Assembly (NCBI GenBank): GCA_021784715.1
Contig: JAJYHP010000158.1
Location: forward strand, 1 to 32,445
Reading direction: 5' to 3'
Length of the DNA: 32,445 nucleotides
DNA from: a bacterium
GTDB taxonomy: Bacteria; Eremiobacterota; Eremiobacteria; Baltobacterales; Baltobacteraceae
Every line of letters begins with the position of its first letter. Positions within the stretch are counted from its first letter, which is position 1. The translations under genes and the position numbers were made by a program. The notes beneath the pieces are model-generated. The model saw only the letters and a list, made by a program, of their open reading frames with translations, had not been told where the DNA came from and made no database searches. Of this stretch, positions 1 to 7,821 are shown in pieces.

Positions 1-2
1 AT

Positions 3-581
3 CCCGATATCGAGGACGTCCAGCGCGTCTTCGGCACGATCGAAGTCTTCGGCACGCAAGAGAGCGGGGTCGCGATGGTCGATCTGCGCAAGATCCTGCA
101 GTTGCCGCTCACCAAACTCAAAGTCATTCTCGCGTTGCTGCGCAAAGCCGGGTACATCGATACCGTCGCGCGCAGCACCTATACCGTCTCCGAGGCAGCG
201 CGCAAGAATCGCGAATTGGTGCTCAATCTCGCGAATTACGAAACGAAACGTTCGTACGATCAGAGCAAGCTCGCGATGATGCTGCAGTACGCCGAAGCGA
301 CGTCGTGCCGCCGCCGCTTCATCCTCAATTATTTCGGCGAGAGTTTTACCACCGAGAACTGCGGCGCGTGCGATAACTGCCTGCGCGCCGCAACGCTGCC
401 GCGCGTCGCCAACATCCAAGGCGACGGCTACGGCATCTCCGAGATCGTCGAACATCCGAAATTCGGCATCGGCACGATCGAGCGCGCCGAACGCGACTAC
501 GTTACTGTGCTCTTCCCCAGCGTCGGCTACAAAACGTTGCTCTCGAGCGCGGTTCGGCGAGCGACGGCGGCACTCTCCTAA
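3..581 (+). CDS. recQ: RecQ-family ATP-dependent DNA helicase, C-terminal part (5' end outside window)
   Basis: The reading frame is open from the window edge, so only the C-terminal part of the protein is present; the helicase core motifs lie upstream. The visible part begins with a winged-helix-like stretch (LRKILQLPLTKLKVIL...), then the RecQ zinc-binding signature: YAEATSCRRRFILNYFGE followed by NCGACDNC, giving the four Cys ligands. RecQ helicases unwind DNA 3' to 5' in recombination and repair. The usual HRDC domain is absent. The last 55 or so residues instead form a small domain with the pattern HPKFGIGTI...VTVLFPSVGYKTL, which resembles the small beta-barrel tails seen on some other helicases. 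The family call rests on the zinc motif and is strong; the gene symbol is less certain because several RecQ-like paralogues share this region. The gene ends 7 bp before the next + strand gene. Confidence 0.85.
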   Translation, partial: PDIEDVQRVFGTIEVFGTQESGVAMVDLRKILQLPLTKLKVILALLRKAGYIDTVARSTYTVSEAARKNRELVLNLANYETKRSYDQSKLAMMLQYAEATSCRRRFILNYFGESFTTENCGACDNCLRAATLPRVANIQGDGYGISEIVEHPKFGIGTIERAERDYVTVLFPSVGYKTLLSSAVRRATAALS

Positions 582-588
582 CCCATCG

Positions 589-2340
589 ATGCGTCGAACC
601 CCACTGCTCGCGCTCATCCTCCTCCCGGCAACGCTCGGCCTCGCCGCGCTGCGCCCGCAGGTCGCACCGAGCGCCCCGCCCTCGCCGACTCCGGTCGCCA
701 CCCTCTCCCCCGCACCAGTGCTGACGCCGAGCCCATTCTCGTCGCCGAATCCTCCCTCGTCGCCGAGCGCACCCTCCACGCCGAACCCGCTCTCGTCGTC
801 GAGCCCGCTGCCATCGTCGAGCCCGCTTTCCTCGCCGACCCCGGTGCCCACCCCGACGCCGACGCCGGTCCCGATCGTTTTCTCCCCCGCCTCGGCGCTC
901 GTTCCGGTCGGCTCCTCGGTGCAAGTCACGGTCGGCAACACGCTCGGCAACGTCGTGCTCTCCGGCGGCAATCCGCAGGTCGCGGCGGTGAGCTTCAATA
1001 CCAACACCGAGATGCTCAGCATCGCGGGCATCGCGCCCGGTTCGACGAGCGTCACCCTCACCGATAGCCGCGGCATCTCCGCAACCATCCCGATCGTCGT
1101 CGCCTATCCCGCCGGAACGACGCCGCAAAACGCGTTGCTCGTCCGCGTCACCGGCGAGCCGGCGAGCGCCTCGTTCGTTCTCAAACGCGTCACCGATGCG
1201 ATCTCCGCGAATGTCACGCTGCGCCCCGGCGCGCAACTCGTTTTGAGCCGCTCGCAGATCGGCATCACGACGCCGCTCGGCGTCGACGACGTCTTACATC
1301 TCAGCGTTCCCGTCACGCTGCAAGGAAACGGCTACATCGAAGTCGATTCGACCGTCAATCTCACGGTCGAAAATATTGCGGCGCCGCGCATCTCGCCGTC
1401 ATCGTTGATGGTGAGCGATTTCCCCGAACGTCTCACCACCGACGGCGTGCTCTTCACCGCCGATCTCCACCGGCAAGCGCCCTCGCGCTTTCTCTATTTC
1501 CACTACAATCCGCCTCACTCCATCGCGCGCCGCATCGTCTTGCGCGCCACCAATACTTCGCCCGAACCGGCGCTGCTTCAATTCATCGACGGGCGCGGCG
1601 GGCCCAGCCCCAACGAAATGGAAGCGGGGCATATCTCGACGAAGCGTTTCCTCGTTCATCTCGTCACCAACGAAGGCAAGATCGTTCAGATTCCGGGATA
1701 CGGCAGCATCAATCTCGCCGAACAGGATCTTCCCGCGAACTCCATCGTCAGCGATTTGCTGCAACTGCGCGTGCTCAACGGCGGCCTGATTCACCTGATG
1801 CTCTTCGCGCAGCGAGCGAGCGATTCGCCCGATTCGGCCCCGAGCAACGACAAGCTCCTCGTCGGCCATCACGCGCACGCACGCGGTATCTATTCGATTC
1901 CGGAGTTCACCTACTCGACGCAGTGGAGCGTCGAGGACCCCTACCTGGAGCTCGCGGTCGGCCAGGTGCCGCTGCCCAACGATCTCGTCGGCCAGGCGCT
2001 CTCCGGCGATTACGGCGTCCTCCAGAATTTCGAAATCAACGTCGTGAACCCGACGCACCGCGCCCAAACGATTGCGATCTACGAAAACCCGCGCGGCGGA
2101 AGCGCGACTGGGACCTATCTCATCGATCGCGTTTTAGTGCAGTCGCATCAAGTGCGCGCGTTCACGCGCTATAAATTGCGCGGATACGTCGTGCCGGCGC
2201 GCGGATTTCTCCGGCTGCACATCACGACGATTCCCGATGCGGGATCGAGTTTTCCGGTTCGGCTCATCCTCGCACCCGACGACGGCAGCGTTCCGGCGGG
2301 CGCTCCGGGCTCCCCGGTCTACGTCGAAGCGATTCGATAG
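589..2340 (+). CDS. Exported hypothetical protein with Pro/Ser/Thr-rich stalk
   Basis: The family is not recognised. The 583-residue product starts with a signal-peptide-like segment (MRRTPLLALILLPATLGLAA). A low-complexity stalk of about 70 residues follows, made of Pro, Ser and Thr (repeats such as SSPL, PTPTP) up to about residue 95. Residues ~95-172 look like a bacterial Ig-like (BIG2-type) domain with the pattern VSF...LSIAGIAPGSTSVTLTD. The rest (~175-583) is predicted beta-rich and has no recognised motif. It is probably a surface-exposed or periplasmic protein held away from the membrane by the stalk. It begins 7 bp after the recQ stop, so it may be cotranscribed, although no clear Shine-Dalgarno precedes the ATG. 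Its last 22 bp overlap tail to tail with the glycosyltransferase gene on the other strand. The coding call is firm; function is unknown. Confidence 0.75.
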   Translation: MRRTPLLALILLPATLGLAALRPQVAPSAPPSPTPVATLSPAPVLTPSPFSSPNPPSSPSAPSTPNPLSSSSPLPSSSPLSSPTPVPTPTPTPVPIVFSPASALVPVGSSVQVTVGNTLGNVVLSGGNPQVAAVSFNTNTEMLSIAGIAPGSTSVTLTDSRGISATIPIVVAYPAGTTPQNALLVRVTGEPASASFVLKRVTDAISANVTLRPGAQLVLSRSQIGITTPLGVDDVLHLSVPVTLQGNGYIEVDSTVNLTVENIAAPRISPSSLMVSDFPERLTTDGVLFTADLHRQAPSRFLYFHYNPPHSIARRIVLRATNTSPEPALLQFIDGRGGPSPNEMEAGHISTKRFLVHLVTNEGKIVQIPGYGSINLAEQDLPANSIVSDLLQLRVLNGGLIHLMLFAQRASDSPDSAPSNDKLLVGHHAHARGIYSIPEFTYSTQWSVEDPYLELAVGQVPLPNDLVGQALSGDYGVLQNFEINVVNPTHRAQTIAIYENPRGGSATGTYLIDRVLVQSHQVRAFTRYKLRGYVVPARGFLRLHITTIPDAGSSFPVRLILAPDDGSVPAGAPGSPVYVEAIR

Positions 2341-3350
2341 ATCTCGGCGGTAGCGCTCGCTGCGCGACGCCACGAAAAGCGTTCGACCGCAGCCGCGCGT
2401 TCCGCGGCGGCCGCGCGACGCGCGTGCTCGGGATCGGCAAAAACCGCTGCGAACGCCTCGATCCAACCCGCGAGATCGTCGGCGTTCACGCGCGGAACGC
2501 TCGCGCCCGCAATCTCGTCGAGCGAAGATCCGCGCGCGGCGATCGCCGGCAGCCCGGCACAGCACGCCTGCGCGAGCGGTAAGCCGAAGCCTTCGTAGCG
2601 CGAGGGCATCGCGAGCACCGTACTCGTTGCGTAGAGATCGAGCAACGCATCGCGCCCGACGTAGCCGCGAAATTCAACCCTATTCTCGACCCCGAGTTCG
2701 CGCGCGAGCGCGGCGCAGGCATCGCGATAGGGCGTGCTCGGCCCCGCCGAAATAGCGCGCACGCCGGGTAACGAGGGAAGCGCGCGAATCACGATTTCGA
2801 GATTTTTTCGCGACTCTACCGTTCCGATGACCAAGATCGTCGCCTCGTCGCCTTCGCGCAACGGGAGGCGCGCGAATTCCTCGGCGACGCCGAGCGGAAT
2901 GACGTGCACGCGCCGTTCGTCGATCCCGGGATGCAACGCGAGAATCTCGCGCGCGGAGAACGCGGAGACGGTGACGATCTCTCTCGCGCGCGCCGCCAAA
3001 TGCTTCATCAGTTCGCCGAAGTACGCGCGCGCGTACCAGCGCGTGTGCCCTTGCACGCGCAACCAGGCGGCATCGTGCAACGTCAGCACGATCGGCAACG
3101 TCGATAGCGCCGGCATCGTTCCCGAAGTGCAGTGCAGGATCGTCGCGCGCGAGCGCGCCGCGGCGATCGGCAGGAGCACTTGCTCCCAGTACGCGCGCCG
3201 GTCGAAACGCCAGGGATCGATGTGCGGAGCGCTCAGCGGAACGAGATCGATCTCCGGAATCTCTCCAAGCGCGCGCCCGAGTTCGCGCGCGTACTCGCCT
3301 ATGCCGGTCGCGCTGCCGACGGTCGGCTGGAGATCGAACGCAACTCTCAC
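2319..3350 (-). CDS. GT4-family glycosyltransferase
   Basis: The 343-residue product is a retaining GT-B fold sugar transferase of family GT4, acting at the cytoplasmic side of the membrane. The N-terminal Rossmann half starts MRVAFDLQP with a glycine-rich GIGEYAREL loop. The C-terminal half carries the donor-binding markers GTVESRKNLE (~176-185), a PSRYEGFGLPLAQ block (~249-261) and GLPAIAARGSSLDEIAG. The usual E-x7-E donor motif reads E253-x7-Q261, so the second Glu is replaced. GT4 enzymes of this type build LPS cores, O-antigens or exopolysaccharide, but acceptor and sugar cannot be told. The GTG start overlaps the stop of the upstream TPR gene (GTGA), so it is the last gene of a three-gene set following the LPS operon. 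The 3' end overlaps the convergent + strand gene by 22 bp. Confidence 0.9.
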   Translation of the reverse strand: MRVAFDLQPTVGSATGIGEYARELGRALGEIPEIDLVPLSAPHIDPWRFDRRAYWEQVLLPIAAARSRATILHCTSGTMPALSTLPIVLTLHDAAWLRVQGHTRWYARAYFGELMKHLAARAREIVTVSAFSAREILALHPGIDERRVHVIPLGVAEEFARLPLREGDEATILVIGTVESRKNLEIVIRALPSLPGVRAISAGPSTPYRDACAALARELGVENRVEFRGYVGRDALLDLYATSTVLAMPSRYEGFGLPLAQACCAGLPAIAARGSSLDEIAGASVPRVNADDLAGWIEAFAAVFADPEHARRAAAAERAAAVERFSWRRAASATAEIYRIAST

Positions 3351-4201
3351 GGGCGCTCGCGTGCCGCCAATTTACGGGAGAGTATCCGCGCGCTTGCGGC
3401 GCGCGGGTTGTAGCGCAGCGCGGTGGCGAGATAGCGGCGTGCCGCGGGGAGATCGCCCTCGCGCAGAGCGATGCTCCCTAGACCCGACCAGCCGTCGGCG
3501 CTCGCCGGATTGAGGGTAACGACGCGGCGATACCAACGGCGCGCACGCGCGTTATCGTTCGTGCGGAAAAAATATGCCGCCACAGAGAGTGCGTAGGTAT
3601 TGTCGTAGGGTGCCATGCGCGCCGCAGCGAGAAATGCGCGACGAGCACGCGAATTCCAGAGTGCTCGACGGTGGCCGCGATAGACGGCGCTCGTCGCGAG
3701 CATGCCGCAACGCCAGTCGGCGTTTGCCAACGCATCGGGATGCGTCGTCGCGCTCGCGAGCCGTTCGCGCAGGCGCAACGCCAGTGCGTACGCGGCACGC
3801 GGATGTGCCTTTGCCAGCGCATCGATCCGCGCGCGCAAGCGCGGCAGATCGAGCCCGGCGAGTTCGTATTCGATCGCCGTCGCATCATCGCCGCGCGCGC
3901 GTTCGATCGACGCGAGCAGCGCGTCGCGCGCGCCCCCCGACGGAAGCGTTACGGCGTACGCCGTTGCGGCCGCAGCATCGCCACTACGCAACGCATCGCG
4001 GCCGAGTTCGCGAGCGATATAGGGTGCGGGAGCGATCCGATCGATCGCACGGTAAATGGCTCCGCCCCAGGCTTTGGGTATCGCATGCGGCAGCGATTCC
4101 GGCACGGCGGCGTTCGCGAAGAGCGCGTCGGAGCCGAGCTGCACGATTCCGAGCAGCACGACGGCCGCGACGGCGACGGCGAGGAGCGTTCGGCGGATCA
4201 G
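3347..4201 (-). CDS. Membrane-anchored TPR protein, probably with a non-standard start codon
   Basis: The product is a helical repeat protein of about 284 residues. The C-terminal 80 residues form two to three TPR units (ARRAFLAAARMAPYD, ARARRWYRRVVTLNPASADGW, ARRYLATALRYNPRAA); the middle is Ala/Arg-rich and helical. The only ordinary in-frame start is a GTG at 4159, but it falls inside a hydrophobic segment. Reading upstream to the TAA stop gives (CTG)-IRRTLLAVAVAAVVLLGIVQLG, a clean N-terminal membrane anchor. The candidates are CTG at 4201 or ATT at 4204, overlapping the TGA of the preceding gene, so translation would be coupled. I chose 4201; if tools insist on a standard start, they will give 4159. 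TPR proteins at such loci often scaffold glycan or envelope machinery, but no specific role is shown. The stop overlaps the glycosyltransferase start (GTGA). Confidence 0.75.
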   Translation of the reverse strand: MIRRTLLAVAVAAVVLLGIVQLGSDALFANAAVPESLPHAIPKAWGGAIYRAIDRIAPAPYIARELGRDALRSGDAAAATAYAVTLPSGGARDALLASIERARGDDATAIEYELAGLDLPRLRARIDALAKAHPRAAYALALRLRERLASATTHPDALANADWRCGMLATSAVYRGHRRALWNSRARRAFLAAARMAPYDNTYALSVAAYFFRTNDNARARRWYRRVVTLNPASADGWSGLGSIALREGDLPAARRYLATALRYNPRAASARILSRKLAARERP

Positions 4202-5238
4202 AATTTAATCGTGAGATCGACGCCGGCGCGTAATTGCGTCTGATTCGGCGTCAATTGTAGATTGTCGTTAAAACGGTATTGCCGTGCCTGGAAGGTGAGC
4301 GTCGCCGGCGCGTGCGGCAACGTGTAGGTCAATCTCCCAAAATAGCGGCTATCGCTTCCCGAGAGCGTCGTCGGCGATAACGAGCCGTAGGTCCCAACGA
4401 GCGTCCCGCTGCGGTAGCCAAGCCCGACGGTGAAGCGCGACGAAACCGGCACCGCAAGGCTCGCGCCGATGCTCGAACTGGTGAGGTCGTTGAACGCTGC
4501 CGGGGGTAGCACGAGCCGGCTGACGCCGTCGAAACCCAGCGTCGGGTCGAGCGTCGGCGAAAGGTTCTCGGTGGAGATGAGCCCGCGCGAGCGGTGCTCG
4601 AAACGGCTCGAGAGCCCGAGTGTAACCGTACGCCCGACGGCATGAAGCGCAATTTTAGTAGTTCCGCCGAGAACCTGGTCGTTCGCCGCCGGCAGCGGCA
4701 TGAGTAAGCCGTTCTGCGCACGCTGGGTCGTCCGTAGCTCGACGCTCGTCTTCGCACCGCGTATCGCGCCAATAAGACGCCCGAGAAGATTCGGTCGCGG
4801 CCGCCTCTGCTGGAACGCCGGTCGCTGCGAGGGGTCGCCGAAGTCGAAGTGGAGCGGCTGGGGTGAAGCTTGGTCGAAGCTCTCCCCGACCGTCACCGGC
4901 TCAGGGGTCTGAAAGCGGGCCGTCCCGACGCTAACGAGCCGGACCGGCGCCACCGCAGCGCCGAAGCGAACGCCGTCGGCGATCTTCGGGGCCTCTACTG
5001 CGAAGGAGAGCGCGGTGAGGAGATCGGGAACGATCGACGGGGCTAGCGGCGCACCGGCCACGCCCTTGGGAAGACGCGGTAGTAGGCTCACCCCGCGCAG
5101 GGCGCCGGGAACGCTCTGGACCGTCGAAACGCTGAGATGGAAGAGCTCTGCACCGACCTGGAGCCCCTGCGCGGAAGCAGAGGAAAAACAGAGCACCCCT
5201 GCGAGCACTCCCGCGAAGATCCCGTGTAGGCCCTTCAC
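4198..5238 (-). CDS. Predicted outer-membrane beta-barrel protein
   Basis: The family is not recognised. The 346-residue product opens with a signal peptide (MKGLHGIFAGVLAGVLCFSSASAQ). The rest shows many alternating polar/hydrophobic strands, for example FTVGLGYRSGTLVGTYG, and ends in an aromatic residue (VDLTIKF), as expected for an outer-membrane barrel recognised by BamA. Strands of this kind could make a barrel of roughly 10-16 strands. A GGAGG Shine-Dalgarno sits 10 nt before the GTG start. The gene opens a group of three after an 81-bp gap behind the LPS export genes. LptD, the outer-membrane LPS translocon, is not in the window, but this protein is much shorter than LptD and shows no LptD N-terminal domain, so I do not call it that. 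Confidence 0.7.
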   Translation of the reverse strand: MKGLHGIFAGVLAGVLCFSSASAQGLQVGAELFHLSVSTVQSVPGALRGVSLLPRLPKGVAGAPLAPSIVPDLLTALSFAVEAPKIADGVRFGAAVAPVRLVSVGTARFQTPEPVTVGESFDQASPQPLHFDFGDPSQRPAFQQRRPRPNLLGRLIGAIRGAKTSVELRTTQRAQNGLLMPLPAANDQVLGGTTKIALHAVGRTVTLGLSSRFEHRSRGLISTENLSPTLDPTLGFDGVSRLVLPPAAFNDLTSSSIGASLAVPVSSRFTVGLGYRSGTLVGTYGSLSPTTLSGSDSRYFGRLTYTLPHAPATLTFQARQYRFNDNLQLTPNQTQLRAGVDLTIKF

Positions 5239-5319
5239 TTGCTTCCAGCCTCCGATTGGTCGGGCGAAAAATAACCCGTGGACTTTTATTATCGGTCGCT
5301 CGAGTTACGCCCTACAGCT
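5239..5319 (-). promoter_or_regulatory. Possible promoter and ribosome binding site for the outer-membrane protein trio
   Basis: This 81-bp gap is the only sizeable break between bamA and the left end of the - strand genes. On the - strand it contains an AT-rich GATAATAAAAG (+ strand 5283-5293), a fair -10 box in an otherwise GC-rich sequence. A GGAGG lies 10 nt before the GTG start. No convincing -35 box is visible at the right distance. The call of an internal promoter is an inference from base composition and spacing. Confidence 0.3.
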
Positions 5320-5727
5320 TTAACGGTCGGAACGCTCGCGAAGTTTCTCCGCGAATCGGCGTGCGATCAATTCGGCGGCGAAATCGTCGATCGGCCGGGG
5401 TGGCGTTAGCATGCCGCGGGGGATGAAGCGGCGCCAGCCGCTGGGGGGATAGGCCTCAAAATAGAGCTTCCGGGCGTCGAGGGTGGTGCTGGTCTCGTCG
5501 ACCCGTTCGCAGGGAAGGCCGAGCTCGCCGAGCCGGTCGAGCGTCTCGGTCCCCCGGGTGCCGCCGCCGACCGCGATCGCCTCTACCCCGAAGCGCTCTA
5601 CCAGCGGGCGAATCTCATCGAGCAACCCTTCGGGGCGGAGAATTGCACGAAAGGCCACCTCGCCGCTCTCGGCGAGGACGGCGACACCGACCTTGCGCGA
5701 ACCCGGGTCGACTCCGAGAATCCTCAC
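5320..5727 (-). CDS. RuvC/YqgF-like nuclease-fold protein
   Basis: The 135-residue product has the RNase H-like fold of the YqgF/RuvC group. The first strand MRILGVDPGSRKVGVAV carries the acidic residue D7. A VDETSTTLDARK block (E78) matches the VDER-TT-EA motif of YqgF, and IDDFAAELIARR supplies the last Asp (D114/D115). The segment YFEAYPPSGWRRFIPRG...PPRPIDDF resembles a variant I know from cyanobacteria, so this is probably that subfamily rather than canonical YqgF (pre-16S rRNA maturation) or RuvC (Holliday junction cleavage). All catalytic acidic positions appear intact. The ATG overlaps the stop of the DUF3084 gene by 4 bp, so the two are translated together. It ends the long envelope operon; why a nuclease-fold protein lies there is unclear. 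Confidence 0.75.
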   Translation of the reverse strand: MRILGVDPGSRKVGVAVLAESGEVAFRAILRPEGLLDEIRPLVERFGVEAIAVGGGTRGTETLDRLGELGLPCERVDETSTTLDARKLYFEAYPPSGWRRFIPRGMLTPPRPIDDFAAELIARRFAEKLRERSDR

Positions 5728-6695
5728 GGAATCGAGCTCTGCCCCGGCTGTAAGAGCGTCACGACGATGGGAATCTGCCCCTCTTGCAAGTACGTGTGCG
5801 GGTAGATGTCGGTCGCCGCCCAGGCGACGAGCAGATAGCTTCCGTGCCCGTTCTTAAGGAGCTGTTGCATGCGCGAGAGCGAGGGATAGACGCTGACCGG
5901 CGTGATGTTGGCGACCAATGCCGACGAAAGCCCTCGGTTTTGCAGCACCTGAGCGACGGCATTGCTCAACTGCCGGATGCTCAAGTTCACGTTCACGTTA
6001 CGACCGGCATCGATTTTGAATTCCACGATCTGGGTTTTCGCCGGATACACGAGGGTGTCGGGAACGGAATCGAGGCTGAGATCGATCCGGTCGTTTACGA
6101 AGAGATTGCGGTGCGCGACGGCGATGAGCAATACGTTGGAGCGACCGTTTAGAAATCCCAACTGCGGGCTGCTCGCCGTAGCGTCCAACCGTTGGTAGGT
6201 TCCCTTCGGAACGCGCGCCGGCTTTAGGCCGAACGGCACGTAGGTTTGGTTCACGAATTTCACGGTGTCGTCGAAAAACGCGCGCATGATCTCCTTGCGG
6301 CGAGCGACGCCGGAGCCCTGCGGAATCGTTGCGTAAAAATCGGTCATCAAGCTATCGACGCCAACGACCAGGCGCCCCGTATTCACCTTCTTGCCGAGCT
6401 CGCGCTCGCGTTGTTGGAGCGTCGAGATCTCGCGATTGACCGACGCCAACTTAAAGAACGCCGTTTGCACGTCGCGAGAAGCGAATAGAGCGACGCTGAC
6501 CACCGCAAGCGCGATCAACATGCCGGTAGCGATGGCGACGATCGTCGAAGTATAACGCGGCCGAATATTAAAAAGCGTCAATCGCTTGCGCCCGACCTGG
6601 TGGCCGACGCGATCGCCGACGTAGGAAATTCCGCCGGCCAAAAGCACGATGCCGAGGATCAAGAGCGAGCCGCGCAGATCGTCGAGAAAACTCAT
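5724..6695 (-). CDS. DUF3084-family membrane protein
   Basis: The 323-residue product matches DUF3084 as known mainly from cyanobacteria. TM1 is at ~10-27 (LLILGIVLLAGGISYVGD). A conserved loop GHQVGRKRLTLFNIRPR (~31-47) follows, then TM2 at ~50-70. A short coiled coil lies at ~80-105 (NREISTLQQRERELGKK). The C-terminal ~200 residues would lie on one side of the membrane as a beta-rich domain. The molecular function of the family is not established. The gene starts 4 bp after lptF/G with an AGG just upstream, and its stop overlaps the nuclease-like gene (ATGA). The company of LPS export genes suggests an envelope role, but that is inference. Confidence 0.85.
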   Translation of the reverse strand: MSFLDDLRGSLLILGIVLLAGGISYVGDRVGHQVGRKRLTLFNIRPRYTSTIVAIATGMLIALAVVSVALFASRDVQTAFFKLASVNREISTLQQRERELGKKVNTGRLVVGVDSLMTDFYATIPQGSGVARRKEIMRAFFDDTVKFVNQTYVPFGLKPARVPKGTYQRLDATASSPQLGFLNGRSNVLLIAVAHRNLFVNDRIDLSLDSVPDTLVYPAKTQIVEFKIDAGRNVNVNLSIRQLSNAVAQVLQNRGLSSALVANITPVSVYPSLSRMQQLLKNGHGSYLLVAWAATDIYPHTYLQEGQIPIVVTLLQPGQSSIP

Positions 6696-6699
6696 CGCC

Positions 6700-7821
6700 T
6701 CACACCGCCGCCATTCTGGTTAGTCGCCATAAGCCGATGGCCGTGAAAATTGCGTTAGGCATCCAAACTAAGAGCGGCGCGATCGCGATAAAATTTTGCG
6801 CGAGATACGAGAAGATCGTCAGCACGACGTAATAGATAAACGCAATCGCCACGGCGAGGCCGAAGCCGAGGCTCGCGCCGCCCCCGCCGCCGCGCAACGC
6901 GCGGATACCGAACGGAATCGCCATCAGCACGAAAACGAAGCACGCGAACGGGCGCGCCAATTTTTCGTGAAAGGCGACCAAATATTTCCGCAACCCGTTG
7001 CCCGAAAGCTGCCCCGTCCGAATGAGCGCCGCAATTTGTCGCCTGCTCATCGCGTCGGGATCGTTGTGGGTGAGCCGCTCGACGATATCGGCGGGCTGTT
7101 CGCCGATCGAGATCTCCTGCTGCGCCACGTGCGGCTCCGAGAGCGTGACGCCGTTCGCATCGAAGCGATAGGCGCTGACGTCGTTGAGCAGCCAGCTGTT
7201 CGCTTGAAAATCGGCGCGCTTGGCAAAGATGATCTGCACCGGCGTATTCGATGCGTCGTACTGAACCAACGTGACGTTCAGCAGCGCCTGCGAGTGAGGT
7301 TGATACCCGGTGGCGATGGTCACCTGGCGCCCGCCGCCGGGAAGCGGCGCCGAAACCGTGAGATCTTGGTTGAATGCGCTGGTGTGGCTGATCGCGCTAT
7401 CTTCTATCGCGCTCACTTGCGAAGCCGCGAACGGTACGACGTTCTCCTGAACGATATAATCGACGAGCGAGACGACGAGCCCGGCGATCAGCAACGCGCT
7501 GACGATTCGCACGAATGAAATGCCGCCGGCCTTCATGGCGGTAATCTCGCTATCTGCCGAGAGCCGTTGGATCGCCAACAGCGTTCCCAGCAAGAGCGCC
7601 ATCGGAATGACCAGCACGACCATTCCGGGGATCTGCCAGATGAAGATGGCGATCGCCGCGCCGAGCGGCGCGTGATCGTTGCTAACGAGGCGCCCGAGCG
7701 CGAGAATCTGCGTCGCTGCGAAGATGAGCGTGAATGCCGAGAGGCCGAAGCCGAACGGGCCGGCGAGTTCGAGCAGAACGTATCGGTCGAGGATCGTCCG
7801 GCACGCCAGCGCGCGAATCAC
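6700..7821 (-). CDS. lptF/G-like: LptF/LptG-family LPS export permease
   Basis: The 373-residue product is the membrane subunit of the LPS exporter. LptF/LptG permeases pull LPS from the inner membrane and pass it to LptC, powered by LptB. The usual topology is visible: three N-terminal membrane helices (~15-40, ~55-85, ~105-125) with the coupling-helix motif SEITAMKAGGISFVRI; a periplasmic beta-jellyroll domain (~135-270) and three C-terminal helices (~280-370, with FVLMAIPFGIRA). Length is normal. The GTG start overlaps the lptB stop (GTGA). Gram-negative model systems have two different permeases, lptF and lptG; only one is seen here, so the exporter may be a homodimer, or a second gene may lie elsewhere. 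F and G cannot be told apart by eye. Confidence 0.92.
   Translation of the reverse strand: MIRALACRTILDRYVLLELAGPFGFGLSAFTLIFAATQILALGRLVSNDHAPLGAAIAIFIWQIPGMVVLVIPMALLLGTLLAIQRLSADSEITAMKAGGISFVRIVSALLIAGLVVSLVDYIVQENVVPFAASQVSAIEDSAISHTSAFNQDLTVSAPLPGGGRQVTIATGYQPHSQALLNVTLVQYDASNTPVQIIFAKRADFQANSWLLNDVSAYRFDANGVTLSEPHVAQQEISIGEQPADIVERLTHNDPDAMSRRQIAALIRTGQLSGNGLRKYLVAFHEKLARPFACFVFVLMAIPFGIRALRGGGGGASLGFGLAVAIAFIYYVVLTIFSYLAQNFIAIAPLLVWMPNAIFTAIGLWRLTRMAAV

Noticed and set aside
4198..5238. LptD as identity of the outer-membrane protein next to the lpt genes
   Set aside because: At 346 residues it is far too short and has no LptA-like N-terminal domain or paired Cys residues of LptD.
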